Positions 26,622 to 34,107 of a DNA stretch of 64,000 nucleotides are shown here, piece by piece. Made by a program: the position numbers and the translations under genes. Position 1 is the first letter of the stretch; each line of letters starts with the position of its first letter. Source of the DNA: Sphingosinicella soli (lineage in GTDB: Bacteria > Pseudomonadota > Alphaproteobacteria > Sphingomonadales > Sphingomonadaceae); assembly GCF_014199685.1 (NCBI RefSeq), contig NZ_JACHNZ010000015.1, positions 1-64,000 on the forward strand. Direction: 5' to 3'. The notes beneath the pieces are model-generated. The model searched no databases. It saw only the letters and a list, made by a program, of their open reading frames with translations, and had not been told where the DNA came from.

Positions 26622-27605
26622 TCAGGGAATGACGATCAGCTTGCCGACCGCCTTGCGATCGGCGAGCCGGCGAATGGCCTCGCCGCCACGTTCGAGCGGA
26701 AAACGCTCCGAGATCAGCGGTTTGATCAGGCCATCGCGATACATCTGCAACAGGGCCTGATTGTTGTGCTGGTGCTGGCCCGCATTGCGCTCCAGCCAGG
26801 CACCCCAGAAGATACCGATGATCGAACAGCCCTTGAGCAAGGCCAGGTTGAACGGCGGTGCCGGAATGCCAGCCGCGAACCCAATCACCAGATAGCGTCC
26901 TTCCCAGGCGATGCTGCGCAGCGCGGGCTCGGCATAGCCTCCACCGACGGCGTCGTAGATCACGTCCGCGCCGGACGGTAGCGCTGACTTGAACAGCGCT
27001 GCAAGCGCTCGCGGATCGTCGGGAGTCGTCGGATAGATCACGACGTCCGACGCGCCAGCTGCACGTGCGATCTCCGCCTTTTCGGGGGTCGAGACCCCGG
27101 CGACGACGCGCGCGCCGAGCGCACGCCCGATTTCGACCGCGGCGAGACCGACGCCGCCGGAAGCCCCGAGCACGAACAGCGTCTCGCCTGGCGCGATGGC
27201 CGCCTTGTCGACGAGCGCGTGATAGCTCGTACCATAGGTGACAAGCAGCGATGCCCCGACGTCGAACGGCACGTCGTCGGGCATCGACACGCATTTGCCG
27301 ACTTCGGCATTGACCTTTTCGGCCAGTCCGCCCCAGCCCACGCTCGCGATCACCCGCTGCCCGACCGTCAGACCATCGACATCGGGACCCAGCGCCTCGA
27401 CGATGCCCGACACCTCGACGCCCGGCGAGAAGGGCCGCTCGGGTTTGAACTGGTAGCGATCCTCGATGATCAGCACGTCTGGATAATTGATCGCGCAGGC
27501 CCGCACCGCCAGGCGCACTTCACCGACTCCCGGCACCGGATCGGGACGTTCGCCGATGGCAAGACTTTCAGGCCCTCCCGGCACGCTGCTGAGCAGCGCC
27601 TTCAC
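26622..27605 (-). CDS. NADPH:quinone oxidoreductase-like MDR protein
   Basis: The 327-residue MDR protein begins MKALLSSVPGGPESL and has ACAINYPDVLIIEDRYQ and PGVEVSGIVEALG in the catalytic domain. Its Rossmann motif is LGASGGVGLAAVEIG, and a late FNLALLKGCSIIGIFWGAW segment is typical of the quinone oxidoreductase/enoyl reductase branch. Lack of zinc ligands fits an enone or acyl-CoA reductase. It overlaps the upstream SnoaL-like gene by four bases. Confidence 0.86.
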   Translation of the reverse strand: MKALLSSVPGGPESLAIGERPDPVPGVGEVRLAVRACAINYPDVLIIEDRYQFKPERPFSPGVEVSGIVEALGPDVDGLTVGQRVIASVGWGGLAEKVNAEVGKCVSMPDDVPFDVGASLLVTYGTSYHALVDKAAIAPGETLFVLGASGGVGLAAVEIGRALGARVVAGVSTPEKAEIARAAGASDVVIYPTTPDDPRALAALFKSALPSGADVIYDAVGGGYAEPALRSIAWEGRYLVIGFAAGIPAPPFNLALLKGCSIIGIFWGAWLERNAGQHQHNNQALLQMYRDGLIKPLISERFPLERGGEAIRRLADRKAVGKLIVIP

Positions 27606-28123
27606 GACCGGCTCTCCCTCAGATTGGCGAAGATCGCATAGGAGGGATCGTCGTCGCCATGACGCCCGACGGTCAACCTCTCGATATCGGCGAGCCGCGA
27701 TGCGCCATCCCCATGCTCCCGCAGGAAATCGATCACCACCAGCCGTCGGAATATCTTCCAGACGCCATCGCGGCGCTGCAGCCGATCGACATATCGCCCG
27801 TCCACCGCCTCGATCCGGGCTTCATCGTCGCGCAGGCGATGCTGTGAGGCAAAATAAGTTTCGGCGACGGCCTCGTCCCCGGAGAATTCGATATAGGACT
27901 GGCCGAGCCTGTGCGCCGTTCTCGAATAGGCATCGGCCATGTAGCGCAATATGAACGGCACGAAATCGGTGGCGGTGCCGGCGAAGATGCCATGGTCGTC
28001 GATCGCGTCCGGCCAATAGGCATCGGCTATCCTGTCTCCTTCGAGCCGATCGATACCGCGACAATAGCTGCTCAGTACGCTTTGGATCGCAAGCCGATCC
28101 GCCAGCTCCGCGTCGAAATCCAT
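27602..28123 (-). CDS. SnoaL-like (NTF2-fold) protein
   Basis: The 173-residue protein has the SnoaL-like pattern: LADRLAIQSVLSSYCRGIDRL at the start, PDAIDDHGIF as the early strand, RTAHRLGQSYIEF in the core, and DGVWKIFRRLVVIDF near the end. The family includes dehydratases and beta subunits of ring-hydroxylating oxygenases. It is first in a three-gene minus-strand operon with two MDR reductases. Its promoter region faces the acyl-CoA dehydrogenase operon. Confidence 0.75.
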   Translation of the reverse strand: MDFDAELADRLAIQSVLSSYCRGIDRLEGDRIADAYWPDAIDDHGIFAGTATDFVPFILRYMADAYSRTAHRLGQSYIEFSGDEAVAETYFASQHRLRDDEARIEAVDGRYVDRLQRRDGVWKIFRRLVVIDFLREHGDGASRLADIERLTVGRHGDDDPSYAIFANLRESRS

Positions 28124-28294
28124 ATGCCCCTCCGAATAGCAGCGGACCTCTTGGCACTGCCGCGCTTTTAACCTTCATCGAGCAATAAGACTGAACACTC
28201 CAATAGCAATATTTGCCGCATTCGATGCCCGAAAAGCATTACCGTCATGCGTGCGTCACGCACCTTTCAACAGAAGCGGCTTGTTGGACTAGGA

Positions 28295-28316
28295 CAAAAA
28301 ATGTAGGACGTTTTAT
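28295..28316. promoter_or_regulatory. GntR-associated operator, copy 1
   Basis: The core AAAATGTAGGACGTTTTAT lies 21-42 bases before the acyl-CoA dehydrogenase start. A 22-bp block that includes it matches the reverse complement of 32259-32280 at 21 positions. The core is a near palindrome (AAAATGT-AGG-ACRTTTT). The GntR gene between the two copies is the likely binder. Confidence 0.65.
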
Positions 28317-28336
28317 CATCTCCAGAGGATTTTGAA

Positions 28337-29644
28337 ATGGATATCAGCCGCAGCGCACGAAGCCTCGAACTTGCCGACAAGCTCGAGGCCTTCATGGCGG
28401 AGCACATCTATCCCAACGAACGCCGCTATTATCTGGAGGCCGAGCGACTCGGCCCCTGGGCGATCTATCCGGTCGTCGAGGAGCTGAAGCCGCTCGCAAA
28501 GGCGGCGGGGCTGTGGAACCTGTTCGTGCCGATTGCCGAATCGCGCGACGGGCTGAGCAATGTCGATTATGCGCCGCTATGCGAGATCATGGGCCGCTCG
28601 CTGTTCGCCCCCGAAATCTTCAACTGCGCGGCGCCTGACACGGGCAATATGGAAACCATCCTGCGCTACGGCACTGACGAGCAGAAGGCCCGCTGGCTGG
28701 AGCCGCTATTGGCTGGCGAAGCGCGTTCCTCCTTCGCGATGACAGAGCCCGAGGTGGCGTCGTCCGATGCCACCAACATCGGCAGCTCGATCGTCCGCGA
28801 CGGCGACTCGTATGTCCTCAACGGTCGCAAATGGTACACGACTGGCGCAACCGATCCGCGTTGTCGCGTCATAATCTTCATGGGCAAGAGCGATCCCTAC
28901 AATGCGGACAGCTATCGCCGTCAGTCTATGATCCTTGTGCCCAAGGACGCGCCCGGCGTCCGCGTCGTCCGCGCGCTGCCGGTGTTCGGCTATTACGGCG
29001 TGCCCGATCGCGCTGCCGAAGTGACCTTCGACAATGTGCGTGTGCCCGCGACGAACATGCTGCTCGGCGAGGGCTGCGGCTTCGAGATCGCACAGGGCCG
29101 GCTCGGGCCGGGCCGTATCCACCACTGCATGCGCCTGATCGGGCTGAGCGAGCGGGTCCTGGAGCGGATGTGCCGCCGGTCGGCAGAGCGCACCGCCTTC
29201 GGCCGCCTGCTGTCGGAGCAGACCGTGACGCTCGAGCGGATCGCCGAGGCGCGGATCATGATCGAGCAGGCGCGGCTGCTGACTATGAAAGCGGCGTGGA
29301 TGATGGATACCGTCGGCAACAAGGCCGCCCGTCAGGAAATCGCGATGATTAAGGTTGCGGCACCGATGATGGCGCAGGAGATCATCGACTGGGCGATCCA
29401 GATGTTCGGCGGCGGCGGCACTGGCAACGATCATCTGCTCGGGGCCGCCGCGGCCAACGCCCGGCTGCTGCGCCTCGCCGACGGGCCCGACGAGGTGCAC
29501 CGCAATCAGATCGGCCGCCTCGAGATCCGCCGCCACCAGAACATCGATCCGGCGCGCACCGGTGGCGATGCCGACGTGCTGTCGCTCGTGCAGGCCGAAA
29601 GGATGGCCGCCGAAGGCCTGTGGCCGAACCCCACCCATCAATAG
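28337..29644 (+). CDS. Acyl-CoA dehydrogenase (ACAD10/11-like)
   Basis: The 435-residue flavoprotein has the long bacterial ACAD form resembling the dehydrogenase domain of ACAD10/11. It shows [17 protein letters not shown] near the start, [15 protein letters not shown] at the FAD/substrate site, [13 protein letters not shown]-like helices, and [12 protein letters not shown] near the C-terminus. In ACAD10/11 systems the partner is an APH-type kinase. One is encoded at 31193-32218 under an apparently identical operator. It leads an operon with a 3-hydroxyacyl-CoA dehydrogenase and GntR. Confidence 0.87.
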   Translation: MDISRSARSLELADKLEAFMAEHIYPNERRYYLEAERLGPWAIYPVVEELKPLAKAAGLWNLFVPIAESRDGLSNVDYAPLCEIMGRSLFAPEIFNCAAPDTGNMETILRYGTDEQKARWLEPLLAGEARSSFAMTEPEVASSDATNIGSSIVRDGDSYVLNGRKWYTTGATDPRCRVIIFMGKSDPYNADSYRRQSMILVPKDAPGVRVVRALPVFGYYGVPDRAAEVTFDNVRVPATNMLLGEGCGFEIAQGRLGPGRIHHCMRLIGLSERVLERMCRRSAERTAFGRLLSEQTVTLERIAEARIMIEQARLLTMKAAWMMDTVGNKAARQEIAMIKVAAPMMAQEIIDWAIQMFGGGGTGNDHLLGAAAANARLLRLADGPDEVHRNQIGRLEIRRHQNIDPARTGGDADVLSLVQAERMAAEGLWPNPTHQ

Positions 29645-29663
29645 CGGATTCGGATTCGGAGCC

Positions 29664-30452
29664 ATGGAAAAGATAGGCGTCGTCGGAGCAGGACTGATGG
29701 GTGCGGAAATCGCACTCGTCTTCGCGCTCGCCGGCCATGACGTGCTGCACAACGATCGCAACGAAGCCAGCCTCGAGCGCGCGACGGCGAGGCTGGCGAT
29801 ACTGCTGCAAAAAGGCGTGGAGCGGGGGTTCTATACCGCCGACACAATCGCGCGGGCGCTGCAGCGTATCCGCACCACCACCAGGCTCGACGACTATGCC
29901 GGGGTCGACATGGTGACCGAGGCGGTGTTCGAGGCACAGGACGTCAAGGCCGCCATACTCGCCGAGCTCGATTGCGTGTGCCGCCCCGATTGCCTCATCG
30001 CGAGCAACACGTCGACGATTCCGATATCGACACTCGCCGGCCTCTTGCCGCAAGCGCGGCGGCCCTATTTCGTCGGCACCCATTATTTTTCGCCGGTATC
30101 TCGCATGAAGCTGGTCGAAGTGATTCCGGGCTTCGAGACCGCGCCGGCAACGATAAGCATTGCGATGCGGTTGATGGCAGCCGTGGGCAAGACGCCGATC
30201 CGCGTCAAGGATGTTGCGGGCTTTGCTGTCAATCGTATGCTGCACATGTTTATCATTGAGGCGGTCCGTTTGGTGGAGGAAGGCGTCGCGACTCCAGAGG
30301 ATATCGATACCGCATGCCGATTGGGGCTGGGCCATCCGATGGGCCCGTTCGCGCTGATGGACGCGGTCACCTTGAGCTTGTGCGTTCAGGCGCAAGAGAT
30401 CATGCAGGAAGCTTATGGCGAGCGATTCCGTCCCCCCGCGCTTCTCAAGTAA
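29664..30452 (+). CDS. 3-hydroxyacyl-CoA dehydrogenase
   Basis: The 262-residue protein oxidises L-3-hydroxyacyl-CoA with NAD. It shows the Rossmann loop GVVGAGLMGAEIA, SNTSTIPIS, the catalytic His in THYFSPVSRMKLVEVI, and the C-terminal domain signature VAGFAVNRML with GLGHPMGPFALMD. Its start is the ATG at 29664, 19 bases after the ACAD stop. Its end overlaps the GntR start by 38 bases. It is the beta-oxidation step after the dehydrogenase/kinase pair. Confidence 0.9.
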   Translation: MEKIGVVGAGLMGAEIALVFALAGHDVLHNDRNEASLERATARLAILLQKGVERGFYTADTIARALQRIRTTTRLDDYAGVDMVTEAVFEAQDVKAAILAELDCVCRPDCLIASNTSTIPISTLAGLLPQARRPYFVGTHYFSPVSRMKLVEVIPGFETAPATISIAMRLMAAVGKTPIRVKDVAGFAVNRMLHMFIIEAVRLVEEGVATPEDIDTACRLGLGHPMGPFALMDAVTLSLCVQAQEIMQEAYGERFRPPALLK

Positions 30453-31149
30453 CGAGTCCGCGCCGGCTTTGCCGGTGGCAAGGGAAAGCCAGGCTGGCGC
30501 ACCGCACCGGGTGGATGATGACAGTCGCAGCCCGCGCGAGCAGGTCGTCCGCAGTATCATCTGCGGGCTGTACGACGGGCGCTACACACCAGGACAACGA
30601 TTGAAAGAAATCGACCTGACCAAGAGTATGCACGTGAGCCGGGGCCCCGTGCGTGAGGCGCTCAATCGCCTCGCCGCAAGCGGTATCGTCTCGCTGACGC
30701 TTCAACGCGGTGCCCAGGTCCGCCGATTGTCCCGGGACGAGGCGATCGGAATATTGGTGATCGTTCAGTCGCTGGTCGGGATAGCGGCACGGTTCGCTGC
30801 CGAGCGCGCGGGCGTGGAGGATTCGGAGCGACTTAACGCCGCGCTCAATCGGCTGGTGCATTTCGATCCGGCCAGCAACGCCCCCGAACATGCGCTGGCG
30901 CGCGACCATTTCTATGCAACGCTGACCGATGTGTCTGGCAATGCTGAACTCAAGCGAATTCTTCCGACGGTGCAGATCCACCTGATCCGTACGCAGTTCC
31001 GCGCTGAGATGGCGGTGACGCACCGCCATCGTCATGATGATTATCGTCGGATCACCAAGGGGGTGATGGCAGGCAAACCGGCCGCTGCAGAAAATGCCGC
31101 CAAGGCCCATATCGCGCGGGCGATCGCTGCACTGCGGGCAGCCATCTAA
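30415..31149 (+). CDS. GntR-family (FCD-type) regulator
   Basis: The 244-residue regulator has a low-complexity N-terminus, then a winged helix-turn-helix (GQRLKEIDLTKSMHVSRGPVR and EALNRLAASGIVSL), and a helical FCD-like effector domain (ARDHFYATLTDVSGNAELKRIL). It overlaps the preceding dehydrogenase gene by 38 bases, so it is co-transcribed with its presumed target operon. The duplicated operator at 28295 and 32259 brackets the gene, which makes autoregulated control of both flanking units likely. The ligand is probably an acid or CoA ester. Confidence 0.87.
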   Translation: MASDSVPPRFSSNESAPALPVARESQAGAPHRVDDDSRSPREQVVRSIICGLYDGRYTPGQRLKEIDLTKSMHVSRGPVREALNRLAASGIVSLTLQRGAQVRRLSRDEAIGILVIVQSLVGIAARFAAERAGVEDSERLNAALNRLVHFDPASNAPEHALARDHFYATLTDVSGNAELKRILPTVQIHLIRTQFRAEMAVTHRHRHDDYRRITKGVMAGKPAAAENAAKAHIARAIAALRAAI

Positions 31150-31192
31150 AAGGATCGTGACCGATCCGGCGACACAAAGCTCATAACTATGC

Positions 31193-32218
31193 TTAACTCC
31201 CGGCGATTTCCCAACCGATCGCGGCCAGCGGCGCCGCCTTCCCGCCCACTTCAGCTGCGTCGTCTGAGCTTGCATTGCCGTTCTGCGCCCGACGCGATAC
31301 CCCCTGCAAAATGGCCGCGACCCGGAACAGGCTGAACGCCAAGTAGAATTTCCAGTGCGGGAGTTCAGAACGGCTGGTACGTTCGCAGTAGCGCCTTAAA
31401 TAATCCGCCTCTTCGGGAATGCCGAGCGATGCTCGATCGAGATCAGCAAAGCCGCGAAACAGATCTGCGCCGATCCGCCAGACCATCATGTGATAGGCGA
31501 AGTCGGCGACCGGATCGCCGAGCGTCGATAGTTCCCAATCTAGCAATGCTACTACCCGCGGTTCGGTCGGGTGGAAGATCATATTGTCGAGGCGCAAATC
31601 GCCGTGGAAGATGCGGACGGGCTGCTCGCGGGGCAGATGGCGGGGCAGCCAGTCGATGAGCCTCTCCATCGCGGGGATGGCCTCCCCCTCGCTTGCCCGA
31701 TATTGGCGCGTCCAGATCGACACCTGACGCTCGACGAAATTGTCGGGCCGACCATAGCCTTCCAGTCCGATCGCAAAGGGATCGATGCTGTGGAGACCGG
31801 CAACCGCCGCATTCATACCGTCAAAAATCGCTACGCGTTCGTCGGGTGCGACGCCCGGCAGTCGCTGATCGTAGAAGATCCGCCCCTCTGCAAAATCCAT
31901 CACGAAGAAGGGGGCGCCGAGTAGCGAGGGATCTTCGCACAGTGCATGTGCCCGCGGTACCGGGACGGTTCCGCCGTCGAGCGCTCTCAATACGCGAAAT
32001 TCACGCTCGATCGCATGGGCCTTGGCCAGTAACCTGCCCAAGGGCTTGCGGCGAAGCACATAGTCACCCGAGGCCGTCGATAGCCGGAACGTCGGATTGG
32101 ACTGGCCGAAGCCGAATTTGGTTAGGACGCCCGGGCCGCTATATCCGTCGACATGCCGTTCCAACCAGGCCTCAGCAGCGGGCGACAGAGGCGCGTCGGC
32201 CGGATCCGAAGTCATCAT
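31193..32218 (-). CDS. APH-type phosphotransferase (ACAD10/11-kinase-like)
   Basis: The 341-residue kinase-fold protein has the Brenner motif with His205 and Asp207 in HGDLRLDN and the metal-binding LLDWELSTLGDP. These are features of the aminoglycoside-phosphotransferase branch fused to ACAD10/11 in animals and of LvaA in levulinate catabolism, which phosphorylate 4-hydroxyacyl-CoA. The start is set at 32218 (or 32215), because the longer open frame upstream is cupin debris. It faces the GntR gene tail-to-tail and carries operator copy 2 in its promoter. It is not likely to be an antibiotic-resistance enzyme. Confidence 0.82.
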   Translation of the reverse strand: MMTSDPADAPLSPAAEAWLERHVDGYSGPGVLTKFGFGQSNPTFRLSTASGDYVLRRKPLGRLLAKAHAIEREFRVLRALDGGTVPVPRAHALCEDPSLLGAPFFVMDFAEGRIFYDQRLPGVAPDERVAIFDGMNAAVAGLHSIDPFAIGLEGYGRPDNFVERQVSIWTRQYRASEGEAIPAMERLIDWLPRHLPREQPVRIFHGDLRLDNMIFHPTEPRVVALLDWELSTLGDPVADFAYHMMVWRIGADLFRGFADLDRASLGIPEEADYLRRYCERTSRSELPHWKFYLAFSLFRVAAILQGVSRRAQNGNASSDDAAEVGGKAAPLAAIGWEIAGS

Positions 32219-32258
32219 CCGTGATCGCTCTTTCGAATCTTCGCCATTGTCGAATGTT

Positions 32259-32280
32259 ATAAAATGTCCTACATTTTTTG
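32259..32280. promoter_or_regulatory. GntR-associated operator, copy 2
   Basis: The core ATAAAATGTCCTACATTTTT is a near-perfect inverted repeat (AAAATGT-CCT-ACATTTT), 41-62 bases upstream of the phosphotransferase start. It matches the 28295-28316 copy on the opposite strand with one difference in 22. Confidence 0.65.
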
Positions 32281-32394
32281 CAACACCGTAGACGCGGACA
32301 GGAGGACAGCCGCCCGGCCTGCCAGATGATCGTCGCGGAGCCCGTTTCTGGACTGTGCCGCTAACGCACGAAGCGGTGGGCGTAGTCGGCGCCC

Positions 32395-32719
32395 CGCCCA
32401 ATGCGTTTCCCCAGGGGTCGATATAGGTATAGCCGCCCGTGACGTGGAACAGGGTTGCCATTTTCGCGATATCCTCGGGGACGATCAGCGTGTGAGTCTC
32501 GCCTGCGGGTTCGAACGTATAGTCGCCGGCCGACGCGACCCAATCATGCTCAAGATAGCGCCAGCCACCGCGCAACGTGAAAGCATGGACTGGGCCGCTC
32601 TACCGGTGATGGGAAGGTACGCCCGAGCGGCGCGCGCGCAGAATGCTGAGATAATAGCTCTGACTGAGGTTCAGGATCAGCGGTTTGAACGAAACGTCGT
32701 CCGACTGTGGAACCCAGTC
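32395..32719 (-). pseudogene. Cupin (dihydroxyacetophenone dioxygenase-like) remnant
   Basis: One minus-strand frame reads VPQSDDVSFKPLILNLSQ, LRARRSGVPSHHR, then a TAG (32600-32602), then SGPVHAFTLRGGWRYLEHDW, GDYTFEPAGETHTLIVPED and VTGGYTYIDPWGN. These are consecutive blocks of a ChrR/2,4'-dihydroxyacetophenone dioxygenase-like cupin. The metal-binding HRH segment is where the stop falls, and the C-terminus is lost. The remaining open frame runs by chance into the kinase gene. It is a dead oxygenase or cupin. Confidence 0.75.
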
Positions 32720-32924
32720 CCGGCTCCAGGTCCAACCCGCCGGACGTGAAGATATCGGCGATCATACCGCCCGGTTGTGGCAGCTGATATGCCACTTTGC
32801 TGATGTCTTGTGCCATGAGCCGGGTGTTGCAGCTACGGTGCGCGGTGACCACCCCGCACCACGCGAAGCTGCTATGATGATCGGTCACAAATGGCGCCGC
32901 CATGGAGGGATGTTGCCATCTTTG

Positions 32925-32958
32925 CTCAGGTCGTAGCTGAACTCAGGTCGTAGCTGAA
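32925..32958 (+). repeat. 17-bp perfect tandem duplication
   Basis: CTCAGGTCGTAGCTGAA occurs twice head to tail (32925-32941 and 32942-32958), directly before the LysR remnant. It looks like a slippage or insertion scar in decayed DNA. Confidence 0.8.
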
Positions 32959-32961
32959 GGA

Positions 32962-33195
32962 GATTTTTCGTCCGCTGCGCGGGCATTGTCGTTAAAGCCC
33001 TCCACCGTCAGCAAGGCTATTTCTCGGCTCGAGGGAGTGCTCGGCCGCCGCCTATTCGACCGCTCATCGCGCTCGATGGAGCTAACCTCTGAGGGGAGCC
33101 GGTGCGGCGAAGCGACTGCGCGGCTGCTCGCCGCGGTGGACGATGCCTGGTCCGTTCTCGCACCCGACGATCCTAAGGGAACTTTGCGCGTGTGA
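32962..33195 (+). pseudogene. LysR-family regulator, N-terminal remnant
   Basis: The frame reads FSSAARALSLKPSTVSKAIS, then RLEGVLGRRLFDRSSRSMEL and DDPKGTLRV, followed by TGA. That is a LysR winged helix-turn-helix and the linker into the effector domain, without the first 15-20 residues and with the effector domain lost. The DNA from 33196 to 33455 reads in several frames without recognisable protein. No intact gene is seen between 32281 and 33455. Confidence 0.75.
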
Positions 33196-33455
33196 CGCGC
33201 AAGATCGCCACGAGCCGTTGGATCACGGCCTGTGCACATATGGGACAGCGGGTGCGGCCATCGTCGATGCTCTCTGCGACGGACGGTAACAGGCTGCGTC
33301 GCCTTGACGCGCGGTTTTCGGCGTCAGTATTGCCGAGCGAGCGAATCAGCACATCGATATGGCGGCTAGGACCGAACAAGGGGAGCTACCGCTGCCTTTT
33401 CTGAGCCCGGATCGTGATTGACAACGGCTATGCGGGCCTCGATTGAGCGACCGTC

Positions 33456-34097
33456 TCAGATGCCGGTAATTTGGATCCCGCCTCCATCGATCTGATAGGT
33501 TTTGTTGAGGAAGATTAGAACCGACGTCATCGCCTCGGCTGCGGCCGAATTGACCAAGGCGCCGCCGTGCAGCCCGCGAAGGCCCATCTCGGTGGCGAGC
33601 GCCACGACCTTCTCCCGTGCTTCCTTGTCGTCCCCAAACACCAATACGTCGCATTGGATCTCGGCGTTGGTGATGAGCTTGTGGGCCGCGACATTGTGAA
33701 ACGCTGATACGACCGTTACCTGATCACCGAGCAATGTCTGCGCCCGCACCGCGGCGCTGCCTTCGGGCGGTAACTGAACGCGCATCACTTTGGGCGGCAT
33801 CAACGGCACTGTCGTGTCGACGACGATCTTGCCGACGACATCCGCCGCGATCTCGGCGAGCGTATCCTTCTGCGCCGCGAAAGGTACTGCTACAATCACG
33901 ATCTCCGCGGCGGCGGCGGCATCGCGATTAGTGCGGCCCGCTAGCCCGAGGCCTAGCTTCGAAGCCATCTGCTCGGCGGCTTCCGCCGACCTTGAGCCAA
34001 TGATGACCTCACGCCCAGCTTTTGCAAGGCGTCCGGCGATCGCTGCGCCGAGCTTTCCAGTGCCGCCCACGATGGCGATGATTTCGCGCTTTTCCAA
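33456..34097 (-). CDS. fno: NADPH:F420 reductase (Fno)
   Basis: The 213-residue protein moves hydride between NADPH and coenzyme F420. The dinucleotide-binding motif AIVGGTGKLGAAIAGRLAKAG is followed by VIIGSRSAEAA, whose Ser-Arg suits the NADP phosphate. VIVAVPF, VSAFHNVAAHKL and the C-terminal VNSAAAEAMTSVLIFLNK are as in archaeal and actinobacterial Fno. I chose TTG at 34097, 11 bases after the fbiC stop, because it gives the usual family length. It completes an F420 synthesis-and-reduction unit with fbiC. Confidence 0.88.
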   Translation of the reverse strand: MEKREIIAIVGGTGKLGAAIAGRLAKAGREVIIGSRSAEAAEQMASKLGLGLAGRTNRDAAAAAEIVIVAVPFAAQKDTLAEIAADVVGKIVVDTTVPLMPPKVMRVQLPPEGSAAVRAQTLLGDQVTVVSAFHNVAAHKLITNAEIQCDVLVFGDDKEAREKVVALATEMGLRGLHGGALVNSAAAEAMTSVLIFLNKTYQIDGGGIQITGI

Positions 34098-34107
34098 TGA
34101 ACTTTTC

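Noticed and set aside
25607-26632. 341-codon plus-strand open frame
   Set aside because: It is fully antisense to the MDR oxidoreductase with a clear Rossmann motif.
29382-30560. 392-codon minus-strand open frame
   Set aside because: It is antisense to the 3-hydroxyacyl-CoA dehydrogenase and has no family features; the plus-strand gene is certain.
31152-31167. GGATCG...CGATCC hairpin between GntR and kinase genes
   Set aside because: The stem is only 6 bp with no T-run, so it is too weak to list as a terminator.
31193-32575. 460-residue fusion of cupin and kinase
   Set aside because: The cupin part continues upstream past an in-frame stop and lacks its C-terminus. The kinase has its own ATG and an operator at 32259 inside the supposed fusion, so the join is accidental.
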